NCBI GenBank assembly: GCA_933207985.1
Contig: OW240913.1
Location: 329,479,960-329,543,959, forward strand
Length of the DNA stretch: 64,000 nt
Source: Pelobates cultripes
Taxonomy: Eukaryota > Chordata > Amphibia > Anura > Pelobatidae
Direction of reading: 5' to 3'
Below are positions 1 through 13,350 of the stretch, in pieces. The first letter of the stretch is position 1, and the number at the start of each line of letters is the position of its first letter. The notes beneath the pieces were generated by a model. It did not search any database. It worked only from the letters and a program-made list of their open reading frames with translations, and was not told the origin of the DNA. The translations under genes and the position numbers were made by a program.

Positions 1-28
1 TTATTTTGAGATACCAAACTTTTTTTCT

Positions 29-92
29 GGAGAAAACAAGTTGTTTCTCCAACATGTTTTTTTTTTCAAGAAAACAAGTTGTTTTCTTAAGA
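29..92. repeat. Pair of short near-palindromes
   Basis: Two hairpin-like motifs built on AGAAAACAAGTTGTTT lie at about 29-50 and 68-88, with a decayed third part just downstream. They resemble the end of a small inverted-repeat element cut by the window edge. No boundary can be set. Confidence 0.4.
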
Positions 93-3000
93 TAACAAGT
101 GTTTTAGGTAAGATAAGTCAAAAAAGATATTAAAAATACATGGCCTATCAGGGCTTCTATATTAGTCGGAATAGTGGAAATTCTTTTAGGTTTCCTACAG
201 TCTATCCTATCAAGCCTTTTGTCTTGAGAAAGTAAAAAAAAACATCTTCACCAAAGCGTAATCCATAAGGATCTTATAGATGGCATCATAAATAGTGATG
301 GAACCAAAATCCTTACTTCTTGATTTGTGGTGCAAGTTACTTAACTATTAGAAAAGGGGGATGGGGTGGGGGGAATAGTTACATTAGAAAGTGAGCTTGC
401 ATATAAATTGTTTATAACTTTTAGCTGGTCTAGTGAATTCAAATTTCTGCATCTTTTAAAAAAAATAGACACTCTGTTGAGAGACAGATACATAAGTCAA
501 TTAGGTTGTACAGAGGCACATTTTTGTGATACTGGCAAAGTATATTGGCTAATTTTCCCAAACTGTACATTTAAGGACAGGACACATAGGCCCTAGAACT
601 CAATATCTTCATTCAAATATGATTTGAAAGAAGACATTATGCATGTATACCCTTAGACTTATATCAAGACCAATATTAAATTTTAGCAGACATAAAGCAA
701 ATTGCTAGTGACTCATTCTGACATTCTCAGAAGTGGTTTCCCCAATTATCAGAATTGTATATAAACGGGGGAACACATTTGCGAATATGGACACCTGGCA
801 CAGACATCTTGCCCTAAAATTATTTATTCATTTGTAATAGTTTCACTTTAAATGATTCCTCATTTAACCTTTGATATAAAATAATTCTTATTGAAACTAA
901 TGCACAGTCCTACTATTTAATTCAATATCCACTGTTGCATTAACCCTATTACTTTTTCATTTTCTTACATAAGGCTAATCTTTATATCCTATTTGTATTC
1001 ACAGGCTCTCTTGAAATTGATTGTCAATTCATTGGTAAGGCTTTGTAAATTGAAGAGAAAATGAATTGGCAAGAAAAGTTAATATCAGAAAGAGTTGATA
1101 GTAAATCATTAGCCAAATGGTTGAAATGTCAGGCTCACATGCCATTCATATTACGGCTGCTCATGAATATTAAATTTTCTTGTGTTTGAAATATATGGTA
1201 TTGCAGATTAGAACATTTTTCTACGAAAGGAATTGGGGTATAATTGATATCTATCATCATCCTATGAATTATTAATGAATCCGTCTGTTAATGATGTCTT
1301 CACAGTATTACCCATAAGCTTGGATATAGTTTTGGAATACAATTCACTGTGGCTTTGTCTGTATCCTGCAAGAATTTTGGGGTAATAGAAAACATTTTAA
1401 AAAAATCTTGAAACTTGTTCTATCAAAGATGTTGTTTCAACGAGAGATAGAAAATTACCACTTAAATAAGAGAAAAGGATTAGCCAATGCAAATGCAGAA
1501 CAACAAAAATAATAAATGGTAATAGTAACTTAATGAGTACGGAGGATGCACCACTAGTGAAGGTATACCGGGGACAACTAGTAAGAAGATATAAAGCCAT
1601 TACTGGAAAGAAGAGATTACCCTAATGTTAAGAGGGAAAAACACAATTTTGACAACTCAATGAGGAAAATAAATGGTTCAAGTCATGGGGGAACAGACCA
1701 CAAAAAGATAACCAAGGAAGAGAACACACAGGCTTAACAAAACCTTAACTGATCAACTTAAATTTCAGCTTTTCCTGATAGGCATAGCAGAGCTGACCTT
1801 TGAGAAGAAGACACAGATGTTCTACTTGTCATCTTGCTGTTGCAGTAAAACATGTGCCTTGGCGAAATGATATCCCTCCTAGTGTCCAAAAAAAGCATTT
1901 TGAAAGAGCTGCAGAATTAAGTGGTTTGGAACTGAGTTATATTACCCAAGATAACAACATAATATGCTCTGTATGACATGGGAAAGTGTTAACATTACGC
2001 TTTAACTTACATGTTTAGCAAATGTATTTTCTATACAATTAGTATTCTATGACATTATATTTATGTATATGGGTAAGTCAACTGGGGTGTGCTGGAACCG
2101 ATGTGCAGATGAGCCTGTAACAGAGGACAAAAACATTAACCATACATATAGAATACAGTATAATCATACGGACAAGCTAATGCTAGTAATACTCATAGTG
2201 TAACTATGCTAGGAAAGAAGATGAAATTATATTGTGAAGAACCAAGCATTCAAATCTCATGTTCACTAAACCAATATCGGTTGTTGTAAATACTGATTAT
2301 ACAAGTCCATGCATGTCAAGGTTTGGAATGCTGGAGACTGTTTAATGATGGATTGGGACAAGACTGGACCTGATTATGCAGGATGTACCCACCTACCATT
2401 TAGATAAATTGATAAATCTGACAGGACTGAAGTAGCAATGCTAGCACCACAGTAAATGTAAACTAGGTGTAATGTCACAAGAACTCCTTTTTTAATTAAC
2501 CTTGAAAGTGAGGATTAAATGATGTTGGGGATGGTCCATCCATTATTTCAAGACATCACCATAGCTGGCAGTTGACTATGGTTTGCATAAATATTGTAAT
2601 TGTTTCTTATGCAACAGTGGTTGTGTTGATGCTTTGGAGGTTTGGGAGGCTTTATAAAAGAGGTTAGACAAGAGTTCTGATGCAATTGACATGATTATTC
2701 TTATTATTTTATTATTTATATAACATGGATCTATTGGTCAAAGTACAAATATCCAAAGTCACGTAGTGTAGATTCATAGGTAGGCATCTGTAAAAGACTG
2801 CTGTTACTGTGGAGTTTTCAAATGTTTAGATTGTTAGAAATGGGCCAAATCTTATCACCCGAATGTCAAGCAGTTGGGTAAGGTATATAATAGAAGGATA
2901 ATGAAGACTATGCGGTTGCGGTGTCGGTATTATTGAGCAAGCTTTGTAAAAAGAAGCTGTAGAAAACTAACGTTCATAGATGCTTAGGTTCTTTGACTTA

Positions 3001-3769
3001 TGGTATCCCAAACAAATTCTCTGAAACATGCAACATGACAGTAACATAAAATAAAATACAAAATGTATAACTTAAAGGAACACTGCCAGCCTTATAATAA
3101 CTTCAGCTAATTTAAGATGTTATGGTGGTAGGAACCTCAAGGTGTTTTCTTACTTTAATCCTGAAGTTACGGCTCAGGCATCCAGAACTTCTGCCTCCCA
3201 GCTTCCATTACTCTCTGCAGTGCAATTTGAGGAAATGTCAGATCATGTTGTAAGTCAATTTGCATGTACTGGTAGGCTGAGAGCATCAGCTGCTCAGCCT
3301 ATCAGCAGTCACCTAGCTTCCCCTTATTGTACTACAGAGAAGAATAAAAGTCAAAAAAGCCATGCCCCCTGGGTCCCCAATTGAGGGTTACACCATTGCC
3401 AAATCATTTAACCCCTGAAGGTAAGTAGGCACTCAGATACTCCTACCTACATAGTAACTCAAATAAGCTTAATATGTTGTGGGCATGGGACTGCTCCTTT
3501 CAACAAGTGTGCCAATTAACAGTTTGCGACCTCTGTAAAAGAGGAAGCTGGATTAACTACAGGCCAATTTAGGGGTGTGTTACCTCTGTGATAGCGATAG
3601 TTGAGAACACATGTAATATGGTCAGAGCATCTTCTGGAAATCATGCACTATATAAATTGATGCACAGTGTGACTTGCCTGACAAATACATTAAAACAAAC
3701 AATATAGTGTACTGCCTATTGTGTCAGAGAGCACAATATAAAAGATACCCAGGGAACCACTGAAGAGTG

Positions 3770-3935
3770 AATTATAATCATACATTAAAACAATGCACAA
3801 AGTGACTGATCATCATATAGTAAGACAATGCATTGAGAGACTGATAGTCAAACAGTGAAACAAAATAAAGTACAACTGATAATCCTATAGTGAAAAAATG
3901 CATAGGATGACTGACATATAGTGAAGCAGTAGAGG
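3770..3935. repeat. Degenerate ~35-40-bp tandem repeat
   Basis: Four imperfect units share the pattern ATAGTGAAACAATGCA...GTGACTGAT. Units differ by substitutions and small indels, so the array is old. Confidence 0.55.
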
Positions 3936-4099
3936 AACAAAGAATAGATGTATATTGTCACAAACTGACAATAAAATACAGATGGTAAAAGATTCCCAGG
4001 GAACAGCAGAATACATAGCTTCAGTATGAGACAGAAACTGATATGACAAGGCCTGTGTGTAAAGGCTAACCTAATGTAACGTACAACCCAACACGCAGA

Positions 4100-4707
4100 G
4101 TGAAATCTCACCGTGGACTAAATAGAGACAGATAGAAAGTCCCTAAACTGGTCCTTAGAATGGCTGGATAAAGAATAATAATAATAATAATAATAATAAT
4201 TCAAGGATTGTCAGAAAGAGCCATGGTCAAGGGAAGCCAGAAATACACTAAATCGAGAGACAAAAGCCAAGTCAGGGGAGCCAGAGATACACAAGAACGT
4301 TAAACAAAGTCGAGTCAAGGGAGCCAGAAAAGGGAGTTGTGGAGAACAAGCCGGATCAATACCAATGATTACCAAAAGGGACAAAATAATGCGCTATAGG
4401 GACACTAGTAACACTAGGAACCATAACAGGGCACAGTACTTTGGGCAGACTGTTATTTTATATGTGGGGGGGCGTGGTTAGCAAAACCACACCCTAAAAG
4501 GTCCGTGTGTGCTGGGCTCTATTACTAAGAGTTCTAGTGACATCATGACGCCGGCACGCATGCGCCGCATCATAAAAAGGGCCGTGTGCAAAGCGGCTGG
4601 CATCCATGAGGCTGTCAGGAGCTTCATACTGCGTGGGGATGAGGGTCCACCGGATCAGAGCGTCGGCATCTCGGCAGATTGCCAGGGTAAGTATACAGGG
4701 GCTGACA
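4100..4707 (+). mobile_element. LTR-related copy with (AAT)n insertion
   Basis: Shares with the solo LTR at 16651-17192 the blocks GGTCCTTAGAATGGCYGG (here at 4150), repeated GTCAAGGGAGCCAGAAATAC-like segments, ACCATAACAGGGC and a GACA-type 3' end (4704-4707). An (AAT)n microsatellite interrupts it at about 4174-4200. The 5' end and target duplication were not found, so it is probably a partial or rearranged LTR. A GC-rich, CpG-containing section (4540-4690) distinguishes this copy. Confidence 0.55.
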
Positions 4708-4734
4708 CCTAACATGTTAACCTAGATATAGACA

Positions 4735-4930
4735 GGACAAAGTTGGTGCCAGTTCTTAGAATGGATGGTCTGGAGCTAGAATAGACAGATGAAATATCTG
4801 CAAGGAGGCTGAGAGGAAACGTGAACAAGCCGAGGTTAAAGATGACAGAGGATCAGTAATTCGAGAATAAAAGCCAAGGTCAGGATTTACAGAGATCAGA
4901 AGAAGTCAAAGAAGCCTGAGTCACATACCA
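4735..4930 (+). mobile_element. Second diverged fragment of the LTR family
   Basis: Repeats the order GTTCTTAGAATGGATGG, AGCCGAGGTTAAAG and AGCCAAGGTCAGG seen in the neighbouring copy, but more diverged. It may be a tandem partner of the 4100-4707 copy. Confidence 0.4.
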
Positions 4931-7769
4931 GAAAATCACTAACACATCAAATGCACTCTCGGATATATAAAACTACGAGGCAAGGAATCATGGATAAACT
5001 GGAAGTTATATATATCATATACTGGCATGTAATTGGCAAGTAACAGATAATGTCATAAACGTGCTCATCATCTACCAAACGCACTTTTATCTAAGCTTAT
5101 ATATGTAACCTGTCAGACTAAGTGCTTAACTAACCTAAACTCACTTCCTGAATAGGAAATGTAAATAACAAACAATACACAAAATAAACTAAAGGGCATT
5201 ACAGAGTCAGAAAACTGTAATATAAAGATGACCAACTAAGAATATCTGGGGAAAATATAAAGAGAAATATTAGCTGGGAGGACTGACAATAATGTTGGGA
5301 AAATAGGCATTATTCATTCGTGGTTGTAAGTATAGAAAAACAAGAAGTGGTTTGATTGGGATTAAGTAATGGTGATCTGTACCTATGCTCCCACTTGAAA
5401 CAATATATTAGTGGAATTAGTATAGTAGGTGCCTGAACACACAACGTAGAGTTTTCCTGGGAAAAGGAAGCAGAACGCTTGTTAGTGAGCCTCCCTGTTA
5501 CACTGTAGAATGAAACTTTGTAACTGTTGTTAATAATGCTATAATATCACTACACTGGTTTTGCTAGAGAGAGTGTTTTAAAGGGATATTCTTTGGAGCA
5601 TAACCACTTTGTCTTATTGAATGATAGTCCCCAGTCATCAGCAGCCTTGCCCTCCCCCAGAGTTACACCCTGCCCTAGCCATATCAATGCATACCAGCAA
5701 TGGTCAGCTGTGATAACCTAAGTGCAGTCAGCATTAGCCTTAGCAGCATTAAAAAGGCTGGAGTTTAGATGACTGGGAGCCTTGCAGACAACTGAGTAGC
5801 CTCATTCACTGTTTAACATTGAAATTTTAATCAGTTCCAGTGGACTACAATGTGTGAAGTGATAAAGTCTAGCATGTCATTTTAAAACTTGAAACACTAC
5901 TTGAGTGAGAAAGCTTATGTTAATTGTGTCTATTCTAAGTATTTGGTTTCTCTAAATCCAGAAGAGACAATCTAACAAAACAATGACCACTTTAAAAAAA
6001 CATAAATGAAGGTGGAGATCATTTAAAAACACAAATCTCAGTCTGATGCACGATCTATCATGAGTTACTAATGGAAGCTATAACACTAAGGAGTCCATAA
6101 GAAATTAGTGGGCTGGATGATGTTTAACAGAATGATTTGGCAAATGGATGTTTTTTGACACAAGTGATGTCATTAATTATTCACAAACTAAGGAACACAA
6201 TAGACATGTTCATATGCATGTTTTAAGTTTGCTTTAAGTGATATGGGTCCTTGAAAGCACTACAAATGAGCTTGTAAATAAATAAAAGAAAGAGAACCAC
6301 TATTACAAACTAATAGGAATAATGCAGAGTCTGGTCATTGCTTTTACAATTTAATAAAACAATATTGGATCAAACTATTCCCTTATTAAGGCGTATGATC
6401 AAATCCCCCATAAAATGAACATAAATAGCCTATGGGTTGCTTAATCTTTTTATCAATTCTTATTTAATTATTTTCAATAATAACATCATTAAAGTGCCAT
6501 TGATGTGATAATCCACCTCATTACTACTGATGCCTCAAAAACACAGCTGTATTTAAGATAGATAGATAGATGTCAGTCCGGAGCAGACCAAATGGAACAC
6601 TCTCTAGTGTTCAATTTCTTTGACCTTATTTCCAAGGTAGATCTCAATTATTTATTTCTACTTTCCTATGGTGATGTTTTAAACATTCTACCCTACTTGT
6701 TATTCCTGATGGCATTGGAGCTGTCCTTTGATATTATTCTATAGTACATCAAATGGGAACATTTTAGTATTTTTTTGATTGCCCTGATAGTTTCATGCAA
6801 GTTTTAATGTATTCAGTTCAAAGATCTTAAGAAAGTCTGACTCATTACTGGATAGGCAATAAAAAAATTCAGACAGAGTATATTGAGCTATATTTCCCAA
6901 CAGAAAAAAAATGAACACTGATTCATTATATTTGACCATAGAGGTGTAGGGGTTTTCAAGGAAATTAGGTAAGAGTATAATATTCATATTTCCACTTTTG
7001 CTACTTAGCGTTAGCAGATGATGTGAATGAACCATATCATTTACTCAGGGAGTTTCATAAATGTTGTATATTCAAGGAACAGTAATTACCAATTTGTACC
7101 TTAGGAGAAATTTTGTAAGAAAATTAAGATTTTTATTTTTTTTCATTGCAGTTGAAGTTAGAATCGTTATGAAGTCATTTATCTTTAACTTCCACTTTCA
7201 CAATTATTATATCAGAATTGCATAAGCAGACTGTCAATACCTTTGGCCACTTCAATTAAGGAGCAAAAAGAGGTGCTTGCAAGACCCAAAAAAGGTACAT
7301 CAGAAAAATTTAGCATTCAGTGGGATATAGTTCAGCACACCTTATTTGGATATATAGAAAGGCAAAAGACAGAGCAAACTCATGATGCATGCCTATGAGT
7401 GAGGACTTGTTCTGGCTGTTTCCCATCTCGGCCATCTGCCCAAATGTGGCCTGCTGGACTATTTCCTGATGATCACTGAATTTCTCTGGTATGCAGTCTG
7501 AGCCTGGCAAGCATCTTTCTAATTTTTTGTTCACACGTTTTGGCTTGGAACCCCAGAACTTTCAAATTTTAAAATGTAAGAGTGTTGTTGCATGTTTTCT
7601 CACATTTTACTGCATTTGGGTCTCTCTGAGTGCCATAACTACAACAGTGCACAATAGAGGCCATAGTACCATGTGACCCTGGGTTCTCTCTGCTAATAAA
7701 TTGTTTAAACATTTATGACCAGTTTGACTCTTACCTTCATGTGTCAGACCCTTCTGGTCTGAGATGGTC

Positions 7770-8985
7770 TGATTATTATTATTATTATTATTATTTTATT
7801 ATTTATATAGCGCCAACAAATTCCGTAGCGCTGTACAATGGGTGGACTAACAGACACATAATTGAGATCAGACCACTGACGTACAGGAACAGAGGGGGTT
7901 GAGGACCCTGCTCGGTGAGTTTACATGCTAGAGGGGGTGGGGTATAGTGACACAAAGGGTTAAAGTAGGGGAATTAAATAGTTTGTTAGAGTAGGGTTTA
8001 TTGAGTGCTTGGTAGGTCATTTTTGACAGGTGCAGGAACGGAGTCATGGGGTGGGGGATGAGAAACCTGCTGACAGTTTAATTGATACGCTTTAATGAAG
8101 AAGTGAGTTTTCAAAGATTTTTTGAAGGAGTGGAGGCTGGGTGAAAGTCTGATTGAGGAGGGAAGGGAGTTCCACAGAATAGGTGCAGCCCTGGAGAAGT
8201 CTTGAAGGCGAGCATCAGAGGTGGGGATCCGGGCAGAGGATAGGCGTAGGTCTTGGGCTGAGCGCAGGGGTCTCGACGGGACATACTTGTGTATGAGGGA
8301 GGATAGGTATGTTGGAGCAGCATTATGTAGGGATTTGTAAGCAAGTGCCAGAATTTTGAATTGGGCCCTATATCTAACTGGAAGCCAATGCAGGGACTGA
8401 CAGAGCGTGGAGGCGTGGGAGATGCGACCAGACAAGAAAATAAGCCTCGCAGCCGCATTCATTATAGATTGCAGCAGTGCAAGCTGGGAACATGTAAGAC
8501 AGGTGAGAAGGGGATTGCAATAGTCAAGGCGAGAGAGAGCATCAGCATGAACCAGTACCTTAGCCGTGTCCACCGTTAGATATGGGCGGATGCGCGCTAT
8601 GTTCTTGAGTTGGAAGCGACAGGATTTGGTTATCGATTGAACATGGGGAGTAAAAGAGAGATCAGAATCAAAAAGAACCCCTAGGCAGCGAGCCTGGGAG
8701 GTAGAGGTGATAGTAGCGCCGTTGACTTGGATGGAGACAGACACAGGAGTAGCAGCACTTGAGGGAGGGAAAACTAGAAGTTCTGTTTTGGACAGGTTGA
8801 CTTTAAGGATGTGAGCAGCCATCCAGTTGGAAATAGCAGAGAGGCAGTCAGAAACACGAGTCAAGGTGGGTGGAGAGAGATCAGGGGAGGACAAATAAAA
8901 AGTGATATCTAATGTTACCCCACAGTCACTACCCATAGTTAGCAGGTGAAGGCTATTCATTTTATATAGAAAGGTGGGCTAAACA
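7770..8985 (-). mobile_element. 5'-truncated L2-clade LINE
   Basis: Reads on the minus strand from the end of a reverse-transcriptase domain through a 3' UTR to a (TAA)n tail (TTA repeats on + at about 7773-7796). The segment next to the tail, TATATAGCGCCAACAAATTCC, recurs at about 10.2 kb and in decayed form at about 46.9 kb, as expected of a LINE 3' end. Truncation just after the position of the YADD motif and a microsatellite tail are typical of L2 insertions. Confidence 0.85.
7998..8960 (-). pseudogene. L2 reverse transcriptase C-terminal fragment
   Basis: An uninterrupted 320-codon frame encodes the C-terminal part of an L2-type ORF2 protein. Visible family landmarks are WMAAHILKVNLSKTELLVFP (after the RT palm), CLGVLFDSDLSFTPHV, SRLDYCNPLL, LQSIMNAAARLIF, LHWLPVRYRAQFKIL and RAAPILWNSLP. 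The catalytic YADD and the endonuclease are missing because the element is 5'-truncated, so this cannot mobilise itself. The lack of stops over about 960 bp suggests a fairly recent insertion. The listed ATG is only the first Met in the open frame, not a real start. Confidence 0.85.
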
Positions 8986-9249
8986 TGCCATTGTCCACCC
9001 CCCAAAATTGTGCAAAGTTTATTTCCCCTGGTGCCTAGGGGTCCCAAAGCTCTTAGCCAAACGCCCCCTTAAAAATAGGTTGTCCCATCAATGGCTTCAC
9101 GCAGACTGAGTTTGCCTAGTGGGAATAATCCTTAAAAGGGCTTTCCAATGCAATACAGTCTCAGTCAGAGCTCTCTGATTGGTTGGCTGGTATTATTGTA
9201 CTTTCTAGTCTCCAGAATTAATGGAATTCCGTTCTATGATTAGTCTAAG

Positions 9250-9415
9250 CAAGGCAGGTGCTCTGGGCAATTGCTGCCTCTTGAGTTTAACACCTCTGAC
9301 TTAAACAAACCAAACCAGGAAGTAACAGGACCTGTTTGATTGAAAGCCAAAGGGGTGTAACCAGATTAATTTAAAGAAGTGTCAATTTCTATTGAAACCT
9401 GCATTTTTGCAACGT
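9250..9415 (-). mobile_element. MITE/SINE-like repeat, second family, reverse copy
   Basis: The reverse complement matches segments near 60.83-61.05 kb and 36.6-36.9 kb: a CAATAGAAATTG-like block, a TCCTGTTACTTCCTGGTT block, then AACTCAAGAGGCAGCAATTG. Exact ends are unknown; the copy may extend left to about 9000. Confidence 0.6.
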
Positions 9416-10224
9416 AAAATAAAGAGGACAAACTCTTCACACATAAATGTCAGCTTGTGCAACTTTTCACTTGCTCCTGGGCATCAGATGTCTCATTTGT
9501 TCTAAAACACCTTATTGGTGCCCCTCTAACTGTTAATGTTTGTTTACTATAAGCCAGTGAATGCCAAAGGAGCAAAATCATTCCTTTTGAGCCACAGATG
9601 CCCTTCAAACAACACACAGAGATGCTTAGTTGTGGGTCCATTCCTCAACATGCCTCACAAAGTGAATCCAATGGATCTTATAACTGTCTTGCTAGTGATT
9701 GCCATATACAAATTTGTGATTATATATCATATTATTTCTGATAAACCAATGATATAAACAAAACTGTACAATTTATACATTAATGTTACTTTTAATTCAT
9801 TGGATTGAATGTGAAGGTGCAGTGCTGCTTGGCGTTTATAAAGATGCTTCATTATTCCTGTATGATTTTCATTGACCACTTAGAATTCTAAGTATTTCTT
9901 AAATAAAAGTACGTTTTATGTACAAATAATTGCAGCTTTGCATATTTTGTATTATCTTTCTTCAACATTTTTATGTCCTGTAGAAATGTATGGTTGTAGT
10001 ATGTATTTCCTGTTTAGTTTAAATGTCCTTGTTCTGTACCCACTAACATTATATTTGTGCCAAGATTGCAAGGCCACTCATTTGATTATGTGTCTGTCAC
10101 AAAAAAAACAGAGCTTTCAAATTTAACCATTTACAGCAATCTTTAATGAGGAACTTTGAGCTGGTAACTATTTACTTTTCTCGCAAAATATTAAAGTATA
10201 TACTGGGGTGAATAAGGTAAAATT

Positions 10225-10375
10225 ACAAATTTATACAGGGCCAACATATTACACAACATGATCTGCAGTCCTGTACAATAGGTAAACAAGACAAACATTT
10301 AATTCTACCAAAACATGGTATACAGGAACAGTAGGTAAGGAGAGCCCTGTCTAAATGAGTTTACTCTTATCTGTG
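10225..10375 (-). repeat. Decayed L2 3'-end fragment
   Basis: Aligns by eye with the 3' UTR of the 7.8-kb L2: TTTATACAGGGCCAACA, CTGTACAATAGG, TACAGGAACAG, CCCTGTCTAAATGAGTTTAC. Same orientation, many substitutions, so older than that copy. Confidence 0.6.
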
Positions 10376-11457
10376 CAGAACTTCATGATAAGGTGTAATT
10401 TTCCTTTAATATGTGTTGTGCAAGCATGTATGTCCTTGTAAATGTTATCCATAAAGCCCGTCCCTCCCCTGTCTCCCGTCCCAAATACAGATGGACAGTA
10501 CTGATTTCAAGCTACCATCCCGCTGCCCTGACACCAGGAAACTGTCCCCAGAAACCATAGCATCATTAGACATGCTCATGTTATGCTGGGCATTAGGACC
10601 ATGTACTACAACTCACTGTTACAGGTCTTTGTGGATCAGCACTTTTGGGTGGTAGCACACCCCCCTTAGACCCTCCCACCATGGTCCCAATTTACATACC
10701 TACTGTGTTGGCAGGTATGCATAAATCAATGAGTGAATTGAAGTGCTTAAAATTACTTCCGCAAAATATGTGCAACATGCTATGTTTTTCTACATTTGAC
10801 AGGCTTTTTCTTAAATATATAGAATTTAATATAACCCCTCCACCCAAAAAAATGGGGTACTTAGAAAATGTGCGTGATAACTATTATTACTGGATAAATT
10901 GCAACAACTTATTTAAATTAATACCAGTCATTGTCATTTATTAATATCAAGGGTAATAAATAAATGGTGATATCGACAATGTGCTGTTCTGCTGTGTTGA
11001 CCTACATTTTGTCACAAGTTTTACAATTTTCTATAGTTTACTCTTTTAGTGATTGAACCCCCATAGACTTTGTGCTCTACCCACCATTTACTCCAGTAGG
11101 CCTAAACCTGAATTACTATCAGAATTTTGTATGTGGAATCCACCACCTTTGATCAATAATCCAAATACATGTTAGATATATACTTGAATATTTTGTTTTT
11201 CAAAAAAACAAAAAACAAATCCAGGACTTTTCAAAACATATCTGCAAATTTAATAAGATGACTTTGGTAGAACTCTTTCCTTTGCTCTATGCAAAAACAT
11301 CTTTCTTCCAGTGTTCCAGTGGATGACCTCTTGTCTGTTGTATATTCCTGTTAATGAGCAGGTTAGCACCTATCAGTTTATACTGACCGTCTATATATAT
11401 GTATAGTGCTCACAAATGCAGATATTTATCAAAACCAAATTATTTCAGCCTCAATAA

Positions 11458-11517
11458 TATATACATCTATATATATCTATATCTATATATAGATATATAT
11501 AGATATATATATATATA
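11458..11517. repeat. AT-rich palindromic microsatellite
   Basis: A run of TATA/TCTATA/AGATATA units that folds on itself around the centre at about 11487. Confidence 0.6.
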
Positions 11518-11764
11518 ATGTTTTTTTTCATTGCGTTCAAATATTTTATACATTATTGTCACAAACACACCCTACTCCAAGCGTGCGTGTGACTTGGTTC
11601 TGTCGGTGAAAGGGTTAAAATGTATTATTTGCCTGCACTAGACCGGAAATAATGATAAAATGCCCCTTAACATCACAAACATTTAATTATAATAATATAA
11701 ATAATATCATAACACTGCCATCACCAAGACAATTTATAAATTGGGTGCCTCGGTCCGCCATGCA

Positions 11765-12010
11765 CTTTAGACTAACAACCCAGAAAATCACTATGACCCC
11801 CATATTAAGAAAAGGGAGGTTACATTCTCCCGCATGCCCCTACTCGCGGTATGCCAAGAGAAGAGGCATGTTGCCTAATCAGCGAGCAGACAGTGGCTGC
11901 TCGCTGTCATTTAACACTAAATATAAATCAGTATAGGGGTCACTCTGACCCCCATATGGATAAAAGGAAGGTTCAATCCGCCCGTATGCCCCTACTCGAG
12001 GCATGCAGCT
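11765..12010. repeat. Two-unit ~150-bp tandem repeat
   Basis: A block running from TGACCCCCATAT to CATGCCCCTACTCG (about 11790-11860) recurs in similar order at about 11947-12000. The sequence is of moderate GC content and probably part of an unnamed transposon. Confidence 0.5.
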
Positions 12011-13154
12011 AATAGGGACATGTCGCCAAAAAAAATTTAAAAGTACTATTGACTGGGCAGCTAATGCACATGAGTGGGGCCACAGGGGACATTAGGTCCC
12101 CTCGTTTATATTAATATTTATATTAATATTTTGTCGCGCATGCGCACTGTTATTTCTCCGTGCTGTGGGGGTTAATTCCCCTGCAGCACAGAGTCTATTA
12201 AACTAACAAATGAAAAGGTAATGCATTTGGCATTTGCCCTTTCATTTCATTTATATTTTGTTTATAGGGTTTTCGTTTACGTTTTAGTAAATGAATACGA
12301 AAAAATGCGAATTTTCGGATGAAATCGTACGTATTCGTATGAAAACGAATGCACATGTGTATTATTTATTCATTTCGCATTTTTTTGTAATGCATTATCT
12401 ATACAATGCATTAAAATCCAGGGTCACTTCCAGCATAGTGTGTTCTTTTGAGCCCAAAAATGTATTGGATTTTTTTTTTTTTTTATATTTGGAGTTTAAA
12501 TGTGTTAATTGAAAAATGCAATGAGTGTGCATTCTATAAAAAGTAACATTGTACAAACTGTTAACTACTGTCCTTTATGACATTGTTCCTTTTGCCTTTT
12601 TTAGTCCCCAAAAGTATCCTGTGTTTTTATTCAAATTTTTTAACAGGCTTAAATGCCTCAGGGGATAGCCCTAGAGGGAAATGTAGACTCGGTTTGATTT
12701 ATGGCACATTCGCAGCAGTTAGTAGATTTTATTGCTGCGGTACCAGTTTTAGTTTAGCGTACTAACACCCTTAACTTAAAAATTAAACTTGTAAGTGGAA
12801 CAATATTTATTGTGCCATTATCAGGAAGCCTCTTGGTGAGAAAAAGGCTTCTATCAGGGTCAAACTTCAGAGACAAGTGGTACCAACAGATGGACAGGTT
12901 CACATTAATATGTATGAGGATGCTTTCTGTGACCTACCGAACTCATTGCAAAACACATAGGAGGGTAGAATTCCCAGTTTTTCAAAAGAATATAAAGCCT
13001 TAGGCAATTTTGCACAGCAACTAAATTGTTCCTAAGAGTATAAATTGGTTAGTCCATATTTTCTAAAATTAGCACATAAAAGAACGCTGTTCAGTATTAA
13101 TAGTCGAAAAACATATATAATATTTATTTGTTTATGTTTTCTATTTTTTTACAG

Positions 13155-13350
13155 TGTGATCAATGTCTTCCTCTCTATAACAACAAGCAGTTTCGTCAGG
13201 GTGATCAAGTTAATGCATTTAACTGTAAACCATGCCAATGCTACAATCATTCGTTCAGTTGCCATTATAATGTTTCCCTTGACCCATACCCCAACGATCA
13301 CGACAGGGGTGGTGGAGGAGTATGTGATAACTGCTTACATAACACCGCAG
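13155..13350 (+). CDS. ush2a: Usherin exon equivalent to human USH2A exon 10 (laminin EGF-like)
   Basis: This internal coding exon of usherin, a large extracellular/transmembrane protein of hair-cell ankle links and the photoreceptor periciliary membrane, encodes 65 codons plus one base. It opens with CDQCLPLYNNKQFRQGD and includes a cysteine-rich stretch ending in the RGGGGVCDNC motif, typical of the first laminin EGF-like repeats after the laminin N-terminal domain. A polypyrimidine tract and acag precede base 13155, and gtaaaa follows base 13350. The 196-bp length and phases (0 in, 1 out) equal those I recall for human exon 10 (c.1645-1840). N-glycosylation sequons are visible (NHS, NVS). 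The reading frame runs on past the donor into intron, so the exon end is set by the splice site and not by a stop. Identity as ush2a is very likely; a paralogue with identical exon sizes is the only alternative. Confidence 0.95.

Larger units (their letters stand above)
1..13154 (+). other. ush2a: Intron 9 of ush2a, 3' part
   Basis: This non-coding stretch precedes the first usherin exon and ends in a pyrimidine-rich tract plus acag. It is AT-rich and has no cysteine-rich open frame. Repeats inside it are listed separately. I recognise nothing in 130-3070, 4930-7770, 9415-10225, 10375-11460 or 12380-13154. A block from 3073 begins TAAAGGAACACT and may be a decayed copy of the GGGACACTATAG MITE family. 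Confidence 0.85.
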
